Assembly (NCBI RefSeq): GCF_041224595.1
Contig: NZ_JBGFGN010000158.1
Coordinates: forward strand, 1 to 58,546
Reading direction: 5' to 3'
DNA: 58,546 nt
From: Donghicola sp041224595
GTDB taxonomy: Bacteria; Pseudomonadota; Alphaproteobacteria; Rhodobacterales; Rhodobacteraceae
The notes below the pieces were generated by a model. It did no database searches. It was given only the letters and a program-made list of their open reading frames with translations, and was not told where the DNA came from. A program made the position numbers and the translations under genes. Positions 24,927 to 33,873 of the stretch are shown here, one piece after another (position 1 is the stretch's first letter; each line of letters starts with the position of its first letter).

Positions 24927-27002
24927 TTATTTGTCTGTGGCGAGCGCGGCGGCGTCCAATGCGTTTAGAACAGCGTCAGATGTCAGGACTTCGGACAATA
25001 TGATCCCGTCTGGTGCATTCGGCCCATAGACGATGTTGAAGGGTATCCCAAACCTGTTGTGAGCCTCCAGATATCGCGAAATATCGGGATTGGGCCGCGT
25101 CCAGTCGGCCTGCATTGCGACGACTTTTTCGTCTCGCAATCGGTCAACGACCGGCACTCGGTCCAGCACCAGCGTCTTGTTTGCCTTGCAGGTCAGGCAC
25201 CAATCTGCGGTGACGTCGACAAAGACCGTCTGGCCCTGAGAGATCAGTCTTGGGATTTCGGAGCGGTCGAATGTGACCCAATCCTGACCAATCTCTTTTA
25301 TCGTTGGCGGGGGGGTCAAGGTACCCGGAAGTGCAAGGCTGAGGACGGCAACGGCAGCCAGCGCGGCAGTTCGCGTATATCTCCCCGGCAGCCGGATAGT
25401 GGCAAAGAGAACGAAGAGCACTGCAAGTACCAGAACCGAGACGGCAACCCGGACACCCGACACGCCCATCAGGACCCAGAGCAGCCAGATCGCGGTGCCA
25501 GCCAAAAGACCGGCAAGCACCCACTTAACGACAAGCATCCATCGGCCGGGCTTGGGCAACAGTCGGACCATGCCGGGCTTCCAGGCAAACAGCAGATAGG
25601 GCAGGGACAGCCCAAGGCCCAAAGCCGTGAACACGATGATGACATCAATTGGGCGACCGGACAGGGCAAAGGCCACCGCCGTCCCAAGGAAGGGGGCTGA
25701 ACAGGGCGTTGCCAGTACCGCAGCAAAGGCACCCGTCGCGAAATCCCCGATGTAACCGTCCCGAACGCTTGATCTGGCCAGCCGCGACTGTAACCCGGAA
25801 GGCAGCGAAATCTCGAATATCCCGAACAGATTGGCGGCAAAGACAGTCAGGACCAGAAACATGATTGTCAGGAAAACAGGGTTTTGGAATTGCAGACCCC
25901 ATCCCACCGTGATCCCGACGGACTGCAAGACCAAAATTCCAGCGGACAGCACCCACATGAACACCAGCACGCCAAGCGCCGACATCAGGAATCCGTTCCG
26001 AACCTCGTGTGATGGTTTGTCTCCATGATTGAGAACCGATGTCAGTTTGATGGACAGGACGGGCAGAACGCAGGGCATGACATTCAGGATCAAACCACCG
26101 AGGAAAGCAAAGGCGGCGATCGCCAGTATCTGCGCCAGATCAGGCAGGTTCGCCACAAGCTCGAAAGGCGCATCCGGGACGGTATTTGACCACTCAGGCA
26201 TGGCCGTCACGGCGCGTGACCCGTCTGTCACCGTAACTTGCAACAGTGGCAATTGTTCTTCACTGGCCAAGAGGGGCAATTTCGCCCAAAGTTCCGTTCC
26301 CGCGCTATTCGTTCGGATGTCCGGCTTTCCGAAGGTAAATGTCGGTCCCATTTCCGGGAATACGTCCGGGTTCACAAAGGCGTTTGCACTGCGCGCTGTG
26401 ACGTAGAGCGCGCCATCGGCGATTACAGCCGTCTCGACCTCGATGTCAGCCGCATCGGGACCAAGCGGCACCCGTTCGGCAAACTCGGAGATAAGCGCAG
26501 CGGAGGCCGCATCAATTCCAGCGCCAGCCGGGATCGTCAGAGCGAGGTTGAAATCATGGGGCACGCACACGGTCGAGCAGGTTAACAGCGTGACTCCCGC
26601 CTGAAGCTCGACCGCCTGTCCGGCTGTTTCAAGAACCGCCTGGATGGGAAGGACAACACGTTTGTTGTACCCGAAATTCTCGATCCCGAATGCTGTGAAA
26701 CGCTCAGGCGCAGGCCAGAGTATCTGTGCCGTCGCCAGGTTTGTCGATCCATCCCACGAGATTTCAGGCGGCAGACCGACCTCGCCGGGTGAGCGCCAAT
26801 AGGCTTTCCAGCCCTCGGCCAGCTTGATGTCGAGGCCGAGTGACAAAGTTCCGGAATTCGTCGCAACGCCATTTTCGACAGAGATAAGCCGCGCTGAAAT
26901 CGCCGTGTTCTCGTAAGTATCAGTTGACGCTGCGACGCTCATGGATGCCCAGAGACACGCCATCAACGCCAAAACAAGACACCACGGGGCTCGCAACATC
27001 AT
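24927..27002 (-). CDS. DsbD/ScsB-like transmembrane thiol reductase
   Basis: The 691-aa protein has a signal peptide (1-25) and a long N-terminal periplasmic domain with a cysteine pair (LLTCSTVCVPHDF). About eight membrane helices follow, with the DsbD cysteines in NVMPCVLPVLSIK and ATPCSAPFLG. The C-terminal thioredoxin domain has WCLTCK (Cys602 and Cys605). The long N-domain is closer to ScsB (suppressor of copper sensitivity) than to E. coli DsbD. It passes electrons from cytosolic thioredoxin to periplasmic partners, likely the DsbA-like protein encoded just upstream. Confidence 0.9.
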   Translation of the reverse strand: MMLRAPWCLVLALMACLWASMSVAASTDTYENTAISARLISVENGVATNSGTLSLGLDIKLAEGWKAYWRSPGEVGLPPEISWDGSTNLATAQILWPAPERFTAFGIENFGYNKRVVLPIQAVLETAGQAVELQAGVTLLTCSTVCVPHDFNLALTIPAGAGIDAASAALISEFAERVPLGPDAADIEVETAVIADGALYVTARSANAFVNPDVFPEMGPTFTFGKPDIRTNSAGTELWAKLPLLASEEQLPLLQVTVTDGSRAVTAMPEWSNTVPDAPFELVANLPDLAQILAIAAFAFLGGLILNVMPCVLPVLSIKLTSVLNHGDKPSHEVRNGFLMSALGVLVFMWVLSAGILVLQSVGITVGWGLQFQNPVFLTIMFLVLTVFAANLFGIFEISLPSGLQSRLARSSVRDGYIGDFATGAFAAVLATPCSAPFLGTAVAFALSGRPIDVIIVFTALGLGLSLPYLLFAWKPGMVRLLPKPGRWMLVVKWVLAGLLAGTAIWLLWVLMGVSGVRVAVSVLVLAVLFVLFATIRLPGRYTRTAALAAVAVLSLALPGTLTPPPTIKEIGQDWVTFDRSEIPRLISQGQTVFVDVTADWCLTCKANKTLVLDRVPVVDRLRDEKVVAMQADWTRPNPDISRYLEAHNRFGIPFNIVYGPNAPDGIILSEVLTSDAVLNALDAAALATDK

Positions 27003-27129
27003 TTGGGGCGCTTTCGTCGTTGTTGCTCAAAAGCAGGCGCAGATCCCTGGGCCAACCTATTGGCGGCGGAATTTTTGCGACAGTTCCTAAGGCCCCGAAG
27101 GAGACGGGCATGGCAAATCCAATTAGGCT

Positions 27130-27912
27130 CTACACTGAAACACATACCACGCCCCAACCTTCTTCGCGTTCCAGTTCGACGATCTGTCCGATCATTTTGT
27201 CGCTGATCTGGCCTTGAACGACGGTACGACCAATCACAAGCGCAGGTGTGCCTACAAAGGCAAAGACCCGGGCAAGAGCCGCACTATTTTCCAGTTCTTG
27301 GGCAATCTCGGCGCTTTCCATGTCGGCAACCAATTGGGTGCCATCAACACCAAGATCATCCGAAAGTCGACGGAGATACTCGGGCGTTGCTTGAAATGGG
27401 CTCTTCATCAACCTCTCATGGAACGCGACGTAGGCCCCTTGTCGTTTTGCCGCTAACGCGGCTTTGGCGGCCAGGTTCGAGCTATCTCCGAGCAACGGAA
27501 GCTCATGCCATGCGACCACAACCTCGTCATCCATCTCTTGTGACATATCCGCCAGACGTTTGGTTTGCACTCGGCAGAAAGGACAGTAATAATCTGAGAA
27601 CGAGGCCATCGGAATCTTCGATGCAGTCGTTTCAAGACCCCCATAGAGCGCACCACAAATATCTTCGGAAACCCTCTTCAGGGCCGCGGCTTTCCGTGCT
27701 GTCGCCTCAGCACTGTCAACGTTGCCCAAACCTACGAATGGGTCAAATCCGCCTGAAGTCTCTCCCGCCACATATTTTCGAAAACCAATCGGAGTGTCGA
27801 GCGGAACGAGTTCGAGCCTTTCGGGCAGCAAAGAGGGCACCGTACGGAGGGCAGTGTAACCCGCTAAGATCGCACCGATCGTCAATAGCGTTGATCGCTT
27901 CTTGGTGTCCAT
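27130..27912 (-). CDS. DsbA/ScsC-like periplasmic oxidoreductase
   Basis: From ATG 27912 it encodes 260 aa; an earlier ATG at 27951 would add 13 polar residues before the signal. An N-terminal membrane segment (about 8-22) is followed by a linker and a thioredoxin fold with YYCPFC (Cys110, Cys113) and the cis-Pro loop VGTPALVIG. It lies upstream of the DsbD/ScsB-like gene in the same orientation (127-bp gap), so it is the probable electron recipient, as in ScsB-ScsC pairs. Confidence 0.82.
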   Translation of the reverse strand: MDTKKRSTLLTIGAILAGYTALRTVPSLLPERLELVPLDTPIGFRKYVAGETSGGFDPFVGLGNVDSAEATARKAAALKRVSEDICGALYGGLETTASKIPMASFSDYYCPFCRVQTKRLADMSQEMDDEVVVAWHELPLLGDSSNLAAKAALAAKRQGAYVAFHERLMKSPFQATPEYLRRLSDDLGVDGTQLVADMESAEIAQELENSAALARVFAFVGTPALVIGRTVVQGQISDKMIGQIVELEREEGWGVVCVSV

Positions 27913-28101
27913 CCTCAGCCGTAAATTGGGGTCGCATTGGCGGTCAATCATACCGTCTCAACTTGCGACGCGTCAACTTTACAAACCGATACAATATTAT
28001 TCGTGAAAACATAGCATTGCGGAGATAGTCAAGCGATCGGAGGTTGAGTGCAAATGCATCTTCAGCCTCTGGCGATATTGCTGTCATGAACGGATTAAAG
28101 C

Positions 28102-28608
28102 TTGAGCTATTCGGGAAAACAAATTGGTCTTCTCGCGGCTGCTGGGTCGGCGGCTTTGCTCTTTGCAGCTTTCGTGTTTCAGGCTTTGGGCTATGCACCC
28201 TGCGCGATGTGCATTTGGCAGCGGTATCCGCATGTAGTTGCAATCGGCATGGGTCTGCTTTTGACGATGGGGCTACCGATAATTCCACTCTTGCTCATCG
28301 GCGCAGCTTCTGCGGCAACGACTGCGGCACTCGGCGTCTTCCACACGGGTGTCGAACGGGATTGGTGGGAAGGGCCTACGTCCTGTACGGGATCCGGGCT
28401 CGACATGAGCTCAATGTCGGCCGAGGACCTTTTGTCTACCGATGGGGCATCTAACTTAGTCATGTGCGATCAGGTGGCATGGGAATTTCTAACTTTGTCG
28501 ATGGCCAGTTGGAACGCATTGTTAAGTCTGGTGCTTGCGGGGCTATGGGTGTTCGCATTCGCGATGCGTCAAAGTAACAGCGCCGGGCCAAGTCTCACTT
28601 CACCATGA
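28102..28608 (+). CDS. dsbB: disulfide bond formation protein DsbB
   Basis: The 168-aa inner-membrane protein must start at TTG 28102, because a stop codon lies two codons upstream in frame. Four helices are visible; cysteine pairs are Cys34/Cys37 (YAPCAMCIWQRYPH) and Cys95/Cys122 (PTSCTG and VMCDQ), the DsbB pattern for reoxidising DsbA with quinone. It is divergent from the DsbA/DsbD-like pair. With both an oxidase and a reductase, the island carries both sides of periplasmic thiol control. Confidence 0.88.
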   Translation: MSYSGKQIGLLAAAGSAALLFAAFVFQALGYAPCAMCIWQRYPHVVAIGMGLLLTMGLPIIPLLLIGAASAATTAALGVFHTGVERDWWEGPTSCTGSGLDMSSMSAEDLLSTDGASNLVMCDQVAWEFLTLSMASWNALLSLVLAGLWVFAFAMRQSNSAGPSLTSP

Positions 28609-28745
28609 CCCCTGAGGCTCAGTCGCCAAAAACACCATTCAAGTATCCCAATTTTACATAATAAACCCTCTGCGCCGTTTGTTCAATTATTAACATAAAC
28701 TTCATTATGCGACTTTACTCTTGGCCGACTGCTATCTCATGGAAG

Positions 28746-29553
28746 GGTATTGCCAAGTTGTTGGCATCAGCTTGCGAAGCTTGGCAAAGGCAGGATCATG
28801 CCACCATTTCCGCGGTGTAATCTGCCCAGAGGCTGAAAGCATCGGAGCGGGCGTGGCGGTATGAAGTTGCGTTCAGTTGATATCGGCGGGGACGGAAGAG
28901 CAAGTTGATCTGGTCATGTGCGGCCAGAAACCTCTGTGCCTGCCGGTGGGATTTGAATTTGCCGAAGATCTTCTCTCGTTTACGTGTCGGCCGGTGCGAC
29001 ACTTCGATCGCGTTATTCAAGCCCTTGTGCGCGCGATGGTCAGCGTTCGGGGCCAGTGCTTTGACCGGCTTGATATAGCTGCGCAATTTGTCAGTAATGA
29101 CCACCCTCGGCTCGCCAAACTGTGAAACCAATCTTTGGAAAAAGCGCTTTGCTGCTTTGGCATTGCGGCGTGTTTGCACGAGAATTTCGAGGACGTCTCC
29201 ATCCGCGTCGATCGCACACCACAGCCAGTGTTTCTTGCCACGGATCGTGATCACGACTTCATCCATGTGCCACTTATCGTTCGGCCGTGGTCGATCCCGG
29301 CGAATGCAATTTGCAAAGTGTTGACCAAAGCGATTGACCCAAAGCCGGATCGCTTCTCGGCTGACAATCACGCCCCGCGCGGCCAACAGGTCTTCAACAT
29401 CAGCCGTGCTCAGAGCTAACCGATGGTACGCCCAAACAGCGTAACCAATAATCTCACGAGGATAACGAAACCCCTTCAGGCGTGGCAAATCAATTGGAAT
29501 ATTCATGGGGTCCACATACCTTTAGCAAACCCAGTCAACAACTTGGCAATACC
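28746..29553 (-). mobile_element. IS6-family insertion sequence, complete (about 808 bp)
   Basis: Perfect 18-bp terminal inverted repeats GGTATTGCCAAGTTGTTG (28746-28763) and its complement (29536-29553) bound one transposase gene. The length suits IS6. The 8 bp outside each end differ (catggaag and tcgccagg), so there is no target duplication. For a replicative IS6 element this indicates that one flank was replaced by deletion or cointegrate recombination. The right end lies inside a traG/virD4 gene. Confidence 0.88.
28796..29515 (-). CDS. IS6-family transposase
   Basis: The 239-aa DDE transposase has an N-terminal helix-turn-helix region (RYPREIIGYAVWAYHRLALS), then catalytic Asp85 (WHMDEVVI), Asp142 (VVITDKLRSY) and Glu171 (NNAIEVSHRPTRKRE). 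Full length for the family and intact, so the element may be active. It moves by replicative transposition through cointegrates. The start may be Met1 or Met4. Confidence 0.92.
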   Translation of the reverse strand: MDPMNIPIDLPRLKGFRYPREIIGYAVWAYHRLALSTADVEDLLAARGVIVSREAIRLWVNRFGQHFANCIRRDRPRPNDKWHMDEVVITIRGKKHWLWCAIDADGDVLEILVQTRRNAKAAKRFFQRLVSQFGEPRVVITDKLRSYIKPVKALAPNADHRAHKGLNNAIEVSHRPTRKREKIFGKFKSHRQAQRFLAAHDQINLLFRPRRYQLNATSYRHARSDAFSLWADYTAEMVA

Positions 29554-30241
29554 TCGCCAGGAGCTGCAATTCCATCTGCTGGCGGGCGGGGTCGGTCAGC
29601 TCGAAGATGCGCAGGAGCGGGTTGTAGCGATGCGTGCGCTTGCCCTCCCAGTCGGTCGGCGCGAAGCGATAAACCTTGTCGCCCTGCGCCGCGCGGTGCC
29701 GGGCCGTGGCCTCAAAGCATTCGCCCTTCACATCGAGGGTTACGGCAGAACCTTGCCAGGTCAGCAGGTTCGGAATGACAAAGCCCGTGGTTTTGCCGCG
29801 GCCTGTGGGCGCTACGATCAGCGCGTGGGGGAAGGTTTTCGAGCAGATGTATTTCGCGCAGGAATTCGGGGGGCCCAATTTGCCGAGGATGAAGCCGGTG
29901 CCGGGTGGCCCGAAGAAGCCGTTGGCCTTCATCTCGCGCGCGGTCTGCCAATGGGTCTGGCCAAAGCGTGTCAGGGCGGACCCGGAGAGGGCGAGGCTCA
30001 GCATGAGGCCGGCGGCAGCGAAGCTGCCGATGATCAGGTGAATAAGTTGCGCGTCCTCCGGGCGGCGGTCCAGGATCGCCAGATAGTTCTGCGCGATATA
30101 GGCAAAGTCGATCTCGGCCTCGAAGCCGAGATCCTGGTAGGTCAGCACCGCCGAGGCGATCGTATAGCCCATGGCGGCGGTCACCAGCGTTACCAACAAG
30201 ACACCGGTCGCGATCCGCGCCTTTCCCATGGGCGCGCTCAA
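29522..30241 (-). pseudogene. traG: type IV coupling protein TraG/VirD4, truncated by the IS
   Basis: About 230 N-terminal residues remain of a protein normally near 600-700 aa. Two to three membrane helices (about 9-33 and 66-86) and the Walker A motif APTGRGKTTG (144-153) are present; Walker B and the all-alpha domain are gone. The frame runs into the IS inverted repeat, which supplies the last residues (YCQVVDWVC). It overlaps the relaxase stop by 4 bp. Without it, the relaxosome must use a coupling protein supplied by another replicon. Confidence 0.88.
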
Positions 30242-32577
30242 TGGACCTGTCCCCGCTCGGTCTCGCCATCCACGTCTGTCGCGCGGTGTTTTTCATATTC
30301 GGTATCGGCGAGATCATCGACCACCTGGCGCAAGGCCTCCGTGTTGGCCGTCGCGGCATCGGATTGCAGATAGACCTTGGCGACATAGAGCCGGTCGAGG
30401 CGGTCCTCGAGAACCTTTTCCAGCGCATCGGCATCGCCGGATGTGAGCCGGTCGAGTTGGCGAACGTCCAGCACCCGCGCGATCTCGCCGCGGAACGCGT
30501 CCCGCTCCGCCTCGGTCTCAAAGGGCGCGGACAACTCCCCCGCCCGTTCATGGTCCAGGACACGCGCAATCTCATCTGCGAGGCGGTCGGTACGGTCAGA
30601 CTGCGCCGAACTTTCCCCGCCGGCTGCGAGGATGTCGTCGCGCGTGCCAACCCCAAGCCCGTCGCGCATCTCGGTTTCGCGGCGGACCTGATTGATGGCC
30701 TCCGTGTCCCGGATCTCGACGACAGCCGCATAGGTCGCGCCGAGCCCGCGGGCGAGGTGGGACGGCATGTCCGGATAGCGCTCCCTGAATTCATCCGTGA
30801 CAGCATCTGCAACGGGCGTGCGGACGTCGCGTCCCTCCATGATCCGGTCGACCTCGCGGGTGATCTCGCTGGCGCGGGCCGCATCGGTGATGGTCTCCCT
30901 GTAAGGCTCAGACCGGTCAATCACATCGCCAGGGCGTGCGAGCAGATCCGGGTGTGCCTCGAGATACGCGCGCTGCTCCGTCTCGATCCGGCGCTCCGCC
31001 TTTGAGACAACCTCCCAATCCCGGTCCTCGATCTGCTGCGCTGTCAGGCCCTCTGCGCGCATCTCCTGACGGATTGTTCCTTCCATCGCCCGCACCGCGC
31101 CCTCATGATAATGGAACCGCTCGCTGACCGCTTCCGCTTCCATGACACCATCCCGGCGCAGCACGTTCTCCCGTTCCAGCAGCGTGCCAAGCGCGACATG
31201 CACATCGTTGAGAACGTCGCGCGCCTGTTCCAGATCAGCGCGGCGTTCAAGGTTCAGATCCCGCGCCTCGGCCACCTTGGCGAGATCATTGGCAATCCAT
31301 TGATGCTCGAGCGCTGCATTTGAGGCGCCCGTCTCGATCCGGGCCACCACTTCCGATGTGCTGATCCCGGTGCCCCGTAGTGCCGCGTCAATGCGCGATC
31401 TCAGGTCGGGCTCGGCCAGTCGCTCGCGCTGGCTGGCGTCAATATTGGCTTCGGAATAGATCCCGCCCTCCGAGGGGGTCTCTGAAAGCGTGGATGATCG
31501 CAAACCGAGAGGCTGCATGTGCTGGACCTGCGTCTGGATCTCGATGAGACGTTTTTCCAGCACGGGACGTTCCGTGTCGGACTTCTCGGCGATCATGCCC
31601 TGCACCCGCGCCAGCTTCTCCGCATAGAGGCTTCTGAGATCCTCGAAACTCTGATCCTCGGCCATATACACATCTCCTGTTCGGTCCACCTGCCCGCCGC
31701 GCGCCAGCACCTCGCCCGCGCCGAAGAGTGCCGCGGCAATATCCTCGCGGGCCTCCCGGGAGGCCTCCGCGGCAAGCGAATGGTAGACGGTTCTGGTGTT
31801 GGCGATCTCCGCCAGCGTCCGGGTCAGGTCCTGCCCCACGCGTTCGCGCTCGCGGGGCGCGCGACCCTCTTCTTTCGCGGCGTAGACCTCGCGGGTAGGG
31901 GCTGGGTAATGCACAACCCCGCGATCCACCCGGCGCGTGGCTTCCAGCCGCACGCCATACTTCTCGGCCTCCTCGACCATGGCGAGGCGGAAGTCGTCAT
32001 AGTTGAAGCGGTGATTGCGGCCGAGGAAGAAGAACTCGCCTTCTTGCGAGCGGCGGTTCAGCACCAGATGCGCATGGGGGTGATCGCGGTCCTCATGCAC
32101 CGCGATGATGTAGTCGAAATGCCCCGCGTCGGTCTGGAAGAACCGCTCGGCCACATCCGTCGCGATGTCGCGCACATCCTCCCCGCGCGTGCCGATGGGG
32201 AAGGACATGAGCATATGGGTGGTCTGCCCAAGCTTCGGCTTGAAGCCCGCATCCCACCGCTTGGCAAAGCGCTCGGTCAGATCCTTGATGTCGCCCGCCT
32301 CGAGCTTCGCCTTGCCATCCAGGAACCCGCTACTGTCCACGATATGGGTGGACTTGGTCGTGAGGTAATCGAGCTGGTTTGCGAGCTGCGATTTCGTGTG
32401 CGTGCCCCCGCCTCTGATCGCCTTGAAGACCGCTGGCCGGTGGCCTGCTGCCGCGCGCGCAAGCTGGGTCTGCTTGGCCACGTGCAGCCCCTGCATCGAG
32501 CCCCGGACGCGGCTCCAGCCATCCCGAAAGACCTCGCCCGTGACGGCATGGACAGCATCATTCAGCCGCATGGGCAA
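30238..32577 (-). CDS. relaxase, VirD2/MobP-like
   Basis: The 779-aa protein (or 777 from a second ATG) has an N-terminal nicking domain: candidate catalytic Tyr71 (NQLDYLTTKS) and the metal-binding histidine cluster HEDRDHPHAHL (His161, 166, 168 and 170), as in VirD2/TraI-type relaxases. The rest is charged and helical with long predicted coiled coils. It should nick oriT and pilot the strand. It overlaps the mobilization accessory gene upstream by 20 bp and traG downstream by 4 bp, forming a mob operon reading away from the candidate oriT. Confidence 0.85.
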   Translation of the reverse strand: MPMRLNDAVHAVTGEVFRDGWSRVRGSMQGLHVAKQTQLARAAAGHRPAVFKAIRGGGTHTKSQLANQLDYLTTKSTHIVDSSGFLDGKAKLEAGDIKDLTERFAKRWDAGFKPKLGQTTHMLMSFPIGTRGEDVRDIATDVAERFFQTDAGHFDYIIAVHEDRDHPHAHLVLNRRSQEGEFFFLGRNHRFNYDDFRLAMVEEAEKYGVRLEATRRVDRGVVHYPAPTREVYAAKEEGRAPRERERVGQDLTRTLAEIANTRTVYHSLAAEASREAREDIAAALFGAGEVLARGGQVDRTGDVYMAEDQSFEDLRSLYAEKLARVQGMIAEKSDTERPVLEKRLIEIQTQVQHMQPLGLRSSTLSETPSEGGIYSEANIDASQRERLAEPDLRSRIDAALRGTGISTSEVVARIETGASNAALEHQWIANDLAKVAEARDLNLERRADLEQARDVLNDVHVALGTLLERENVLRRDGVMEAEAVSERFHYHEGAVRAMEGTIRQEMRAEGLTAQQIEDRDWEVVSKAERRIETEQRAYLEAHPDLLARPGDVIDRSEPYRETITDAARASEITREVDRIMEGRDVRTPVADAVTDEFRERYPDMPSHLARGLGATYAAVVEIRDTEAINQVRRETEMRDGLGVGTRDDILAAGGESSAQSDRTDRLADEIARVLDHERAGELSAPFETEAERDAFRGEIARVLDVRQLDRLTSGDADALEKVLEDRLDRLYVAKVYLQSDAATANTEALRQVVDDLADTEYEKHRATDVDGETERGQVH

Positions 32578-33151
32578 ACTCCCTCAGCGCGGCCGTGGCC
32601 TGCAGCTGCATTGCGTCCCGACGGCGGCGCAGAAGCAGATCGATCTCGTCAGCAGAATCCAGGATGAACCGCGCCAGCCCGCGCATCTGCGCGAGGCGCA
32701 ATTCGGTGAACTCGGCACTCGTGCCCCCCACGGCCCCCTGCCCCCGCCGATTGGCCTGCGTCATCTGCTTGGCAATCTGCGCGACCCCATTGCCGACCTC
32801 GTGCAGCGAGGTGCGGTAGCGCGCCATCTCTGCTGTCATCTGCGCGTCCGGGACAAACACGCCGCCTGCCGCCTGAATGAGCCGCCGCAGCCCCTCAGCC
32901 CGGCTCTCGATCCCCGCCTTCGCCAACACCGCGTCGAAGGCTTCAAGCTCCGCGGCCGTCACCTTCACACTAACGGCGGAAACCGGGATCGCAGCATCCG
33001 TCTGGCGCTCGGCATCGGCTTTGAGCGTGTACTGGATCGCCCGCACCGACACGCCAAACCGTTCCGCCAGCACTGAAGTGGAAACGCCTTCCGCAGCTTC
33101 GCGAACGATCTCCATACGCTCCGCATCGATGAGGCGTTTTGAGCGAGACAT
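32558..33151 (-). CDS. plasmid mobilization accessory protein (MobC/TraJ-like)
   Basis: The 197-aa protein has an N-terminal helix-turn-helix-like part (SVLAERFGVSVRAIQYTLKADA), then a ribbon-helix-helix-like segment (VSVKVTAAELEAFDAVLAKAG), and a central region resembling MobC relaxosome proteins (VGNGVAQIAKQMTQANRRGQG). Such proteins bind oriT and assist relaxase nicking. It is first in the mob operon and borders the candidate oriT. The family link is by pattern, not strong motif. Confidence 0.65.
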   Translation of the reverse strand: MSRSKRLIDAERMEIVREAAEGVSTSVLAERFGVSVRAIQYTLKADAERQTDAAIPVSAVSVKVTAAELEAFDAVLAKAGIESRAEGLRRLIQAAGGVFVPDAQMTAEMARYRTSLHEVGNGVAQIAKQMTQANRRGQGAVGGTSAEFTELRLAQMRGLARFILDSADEIDLLLRRRRDAMQLQATAALREFAHAAE

Positions 33152-33184
33152 GCGAAGAAAGACCCCCTATTTCCTGCCACCTTC

Positions 33185-33269
33185 CACCAAGGCTGCTTCC
33201 ACCTTACGATAATATACCAAGCTGTCAATTATATACTTACGTCGTACTCAGGCTCAGGCAGCCTTGGTG
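33185..33269. other. candidate origin of transfer (oriT)
   Basis: A perfect 12-bp inverted repeat CACCAAGGCTGC (33185-33196) / GCAGCCTTGGTG (33258-33269) encloses 61 bp that are AT-rich in an otherwise GC-rich region. A direct repeat CTTCCACC occurs at 33181-33188 and 33196-33203. It sits immediately upstream of the mobilization accessory and relaxase genes, the usual oriT position. No nick sequence could be assigned by eye. Confidence 0.45.
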
Positions 33270-33619
33270 TCCGCTTCCCCCGCGGCCCGCAGGGACGCGG
33301 CTCTGCCGCCCTCACCACCAAGCGACACCTGTCCTAGGGGTCCCGTCCGCCAGCCCCGCCCGAGGCTCTGGCCGAACACGCATGTGTTCGGACGGAACCG
33401 CGGGCGGGCGCAAACCCCACCGACAGGGCGGACAGGCAGGGTCAAGGAGGGCCAGATTTGGGTCCCCAAATCTCTGCCGCAAAAACCGGGAGGCCCTGGC
33501 CGATAGGTTTTTGTGGATGGCCCCCTTGAGGCTGACGGGCCGGTCTGTCGCGGCCTGGTCATTCCGGGCGGAGTGCGTCCGTTGAACGCGCAGGGACCGG
33601 CATCCCTGGAACAGGGATC
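33270..33619. other. GC-rich non-coding spacer with palindrome
   Basis: No convincing gene was found. Long open frames here on both strands are low-complexity Pro/Arg/Gly-rich products of high GC. It contains the perfect palindrome CCGAACACGCATGTGTTCGG (33372-33391; 8-bp arms, 4-nt loop) and a 7-bp hairpin ATCCCTG-gaa-CAGGGAT (33602-33618). It may be part of the oriT/leading region. Confidence 0.5.
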
Positions 33620-33650
33620 GGGCCGCCCCAAGATCGTCCTGGGGCGGCCC
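33620..33650 (-). terminator. intrinsic terminator-like hairpin
   Basis: GGGCCGCCCCA (33620-33630) pairs perfectly with TGGGGCGGCCC (33640-33650) around a 9-nt loop, 17 bp beyond the stop of the leftward 68-aa gene. There is no strong T run. Confidence 0.6.
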
Positions 33651-33666
33651 ATCCTCGTCAGAGGAT

Positions 33667-33873
33667 TTAGTCCTGGGGATCTTTCGCGCTCGGTGGGAAC
33701 ATCACCAGCTCCGAGACCGCGACCGGGAAGTCGAGCTTGAGGCTGAAGAACTCCGAGCCGTCCCCGTTGCGGGTGTTGCGGAACATCGCACCCACTCGCT
33801 GAAAACGGGTGCGCTCCTGGCCATCGGTATCGGTGAACTTGACGGGGACGGTGGCGACGTAGTGGTTGGTCAT
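33667..33873 (-). CDS. small conserved plasmid protein, unknown function
   Basis: The 68-aa protein MTNHYVATVPVKF... contains a beta-rich pattern (VATVPVKFTDTDG, FQRVGAMFRN, EFFSLKLDFPVAVSELVMFPP) reminiscent of the small DUF736-type proteins of alphaproteobacterial plasmids, one of which is encoded at 39.6 kb, but the match is too weak to assign. A ribosome site (aaggag) precedes the ATG and a strong hairpin follows the stop, so it looks like a real single-gene unit. Confidence 0.6.
   Translation of the reverse strand: MTNHYVATVPVKFTDTDGQERTRFQRVGAMFRNTRNGDGSEFFSLKLDFPVAVSELVMFPPSAKDPQD

Noticed and set aside
28738..29561. Target-site duplication around the IS6 element
   Set aside because: The 8-bp flanks (catggaag and tcgccagg) do not match.
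31519..32667. A 382-codon plus-strand frame
   Set aside because: Antisense to the relaxase and mobilization genes, which have clear motifs.
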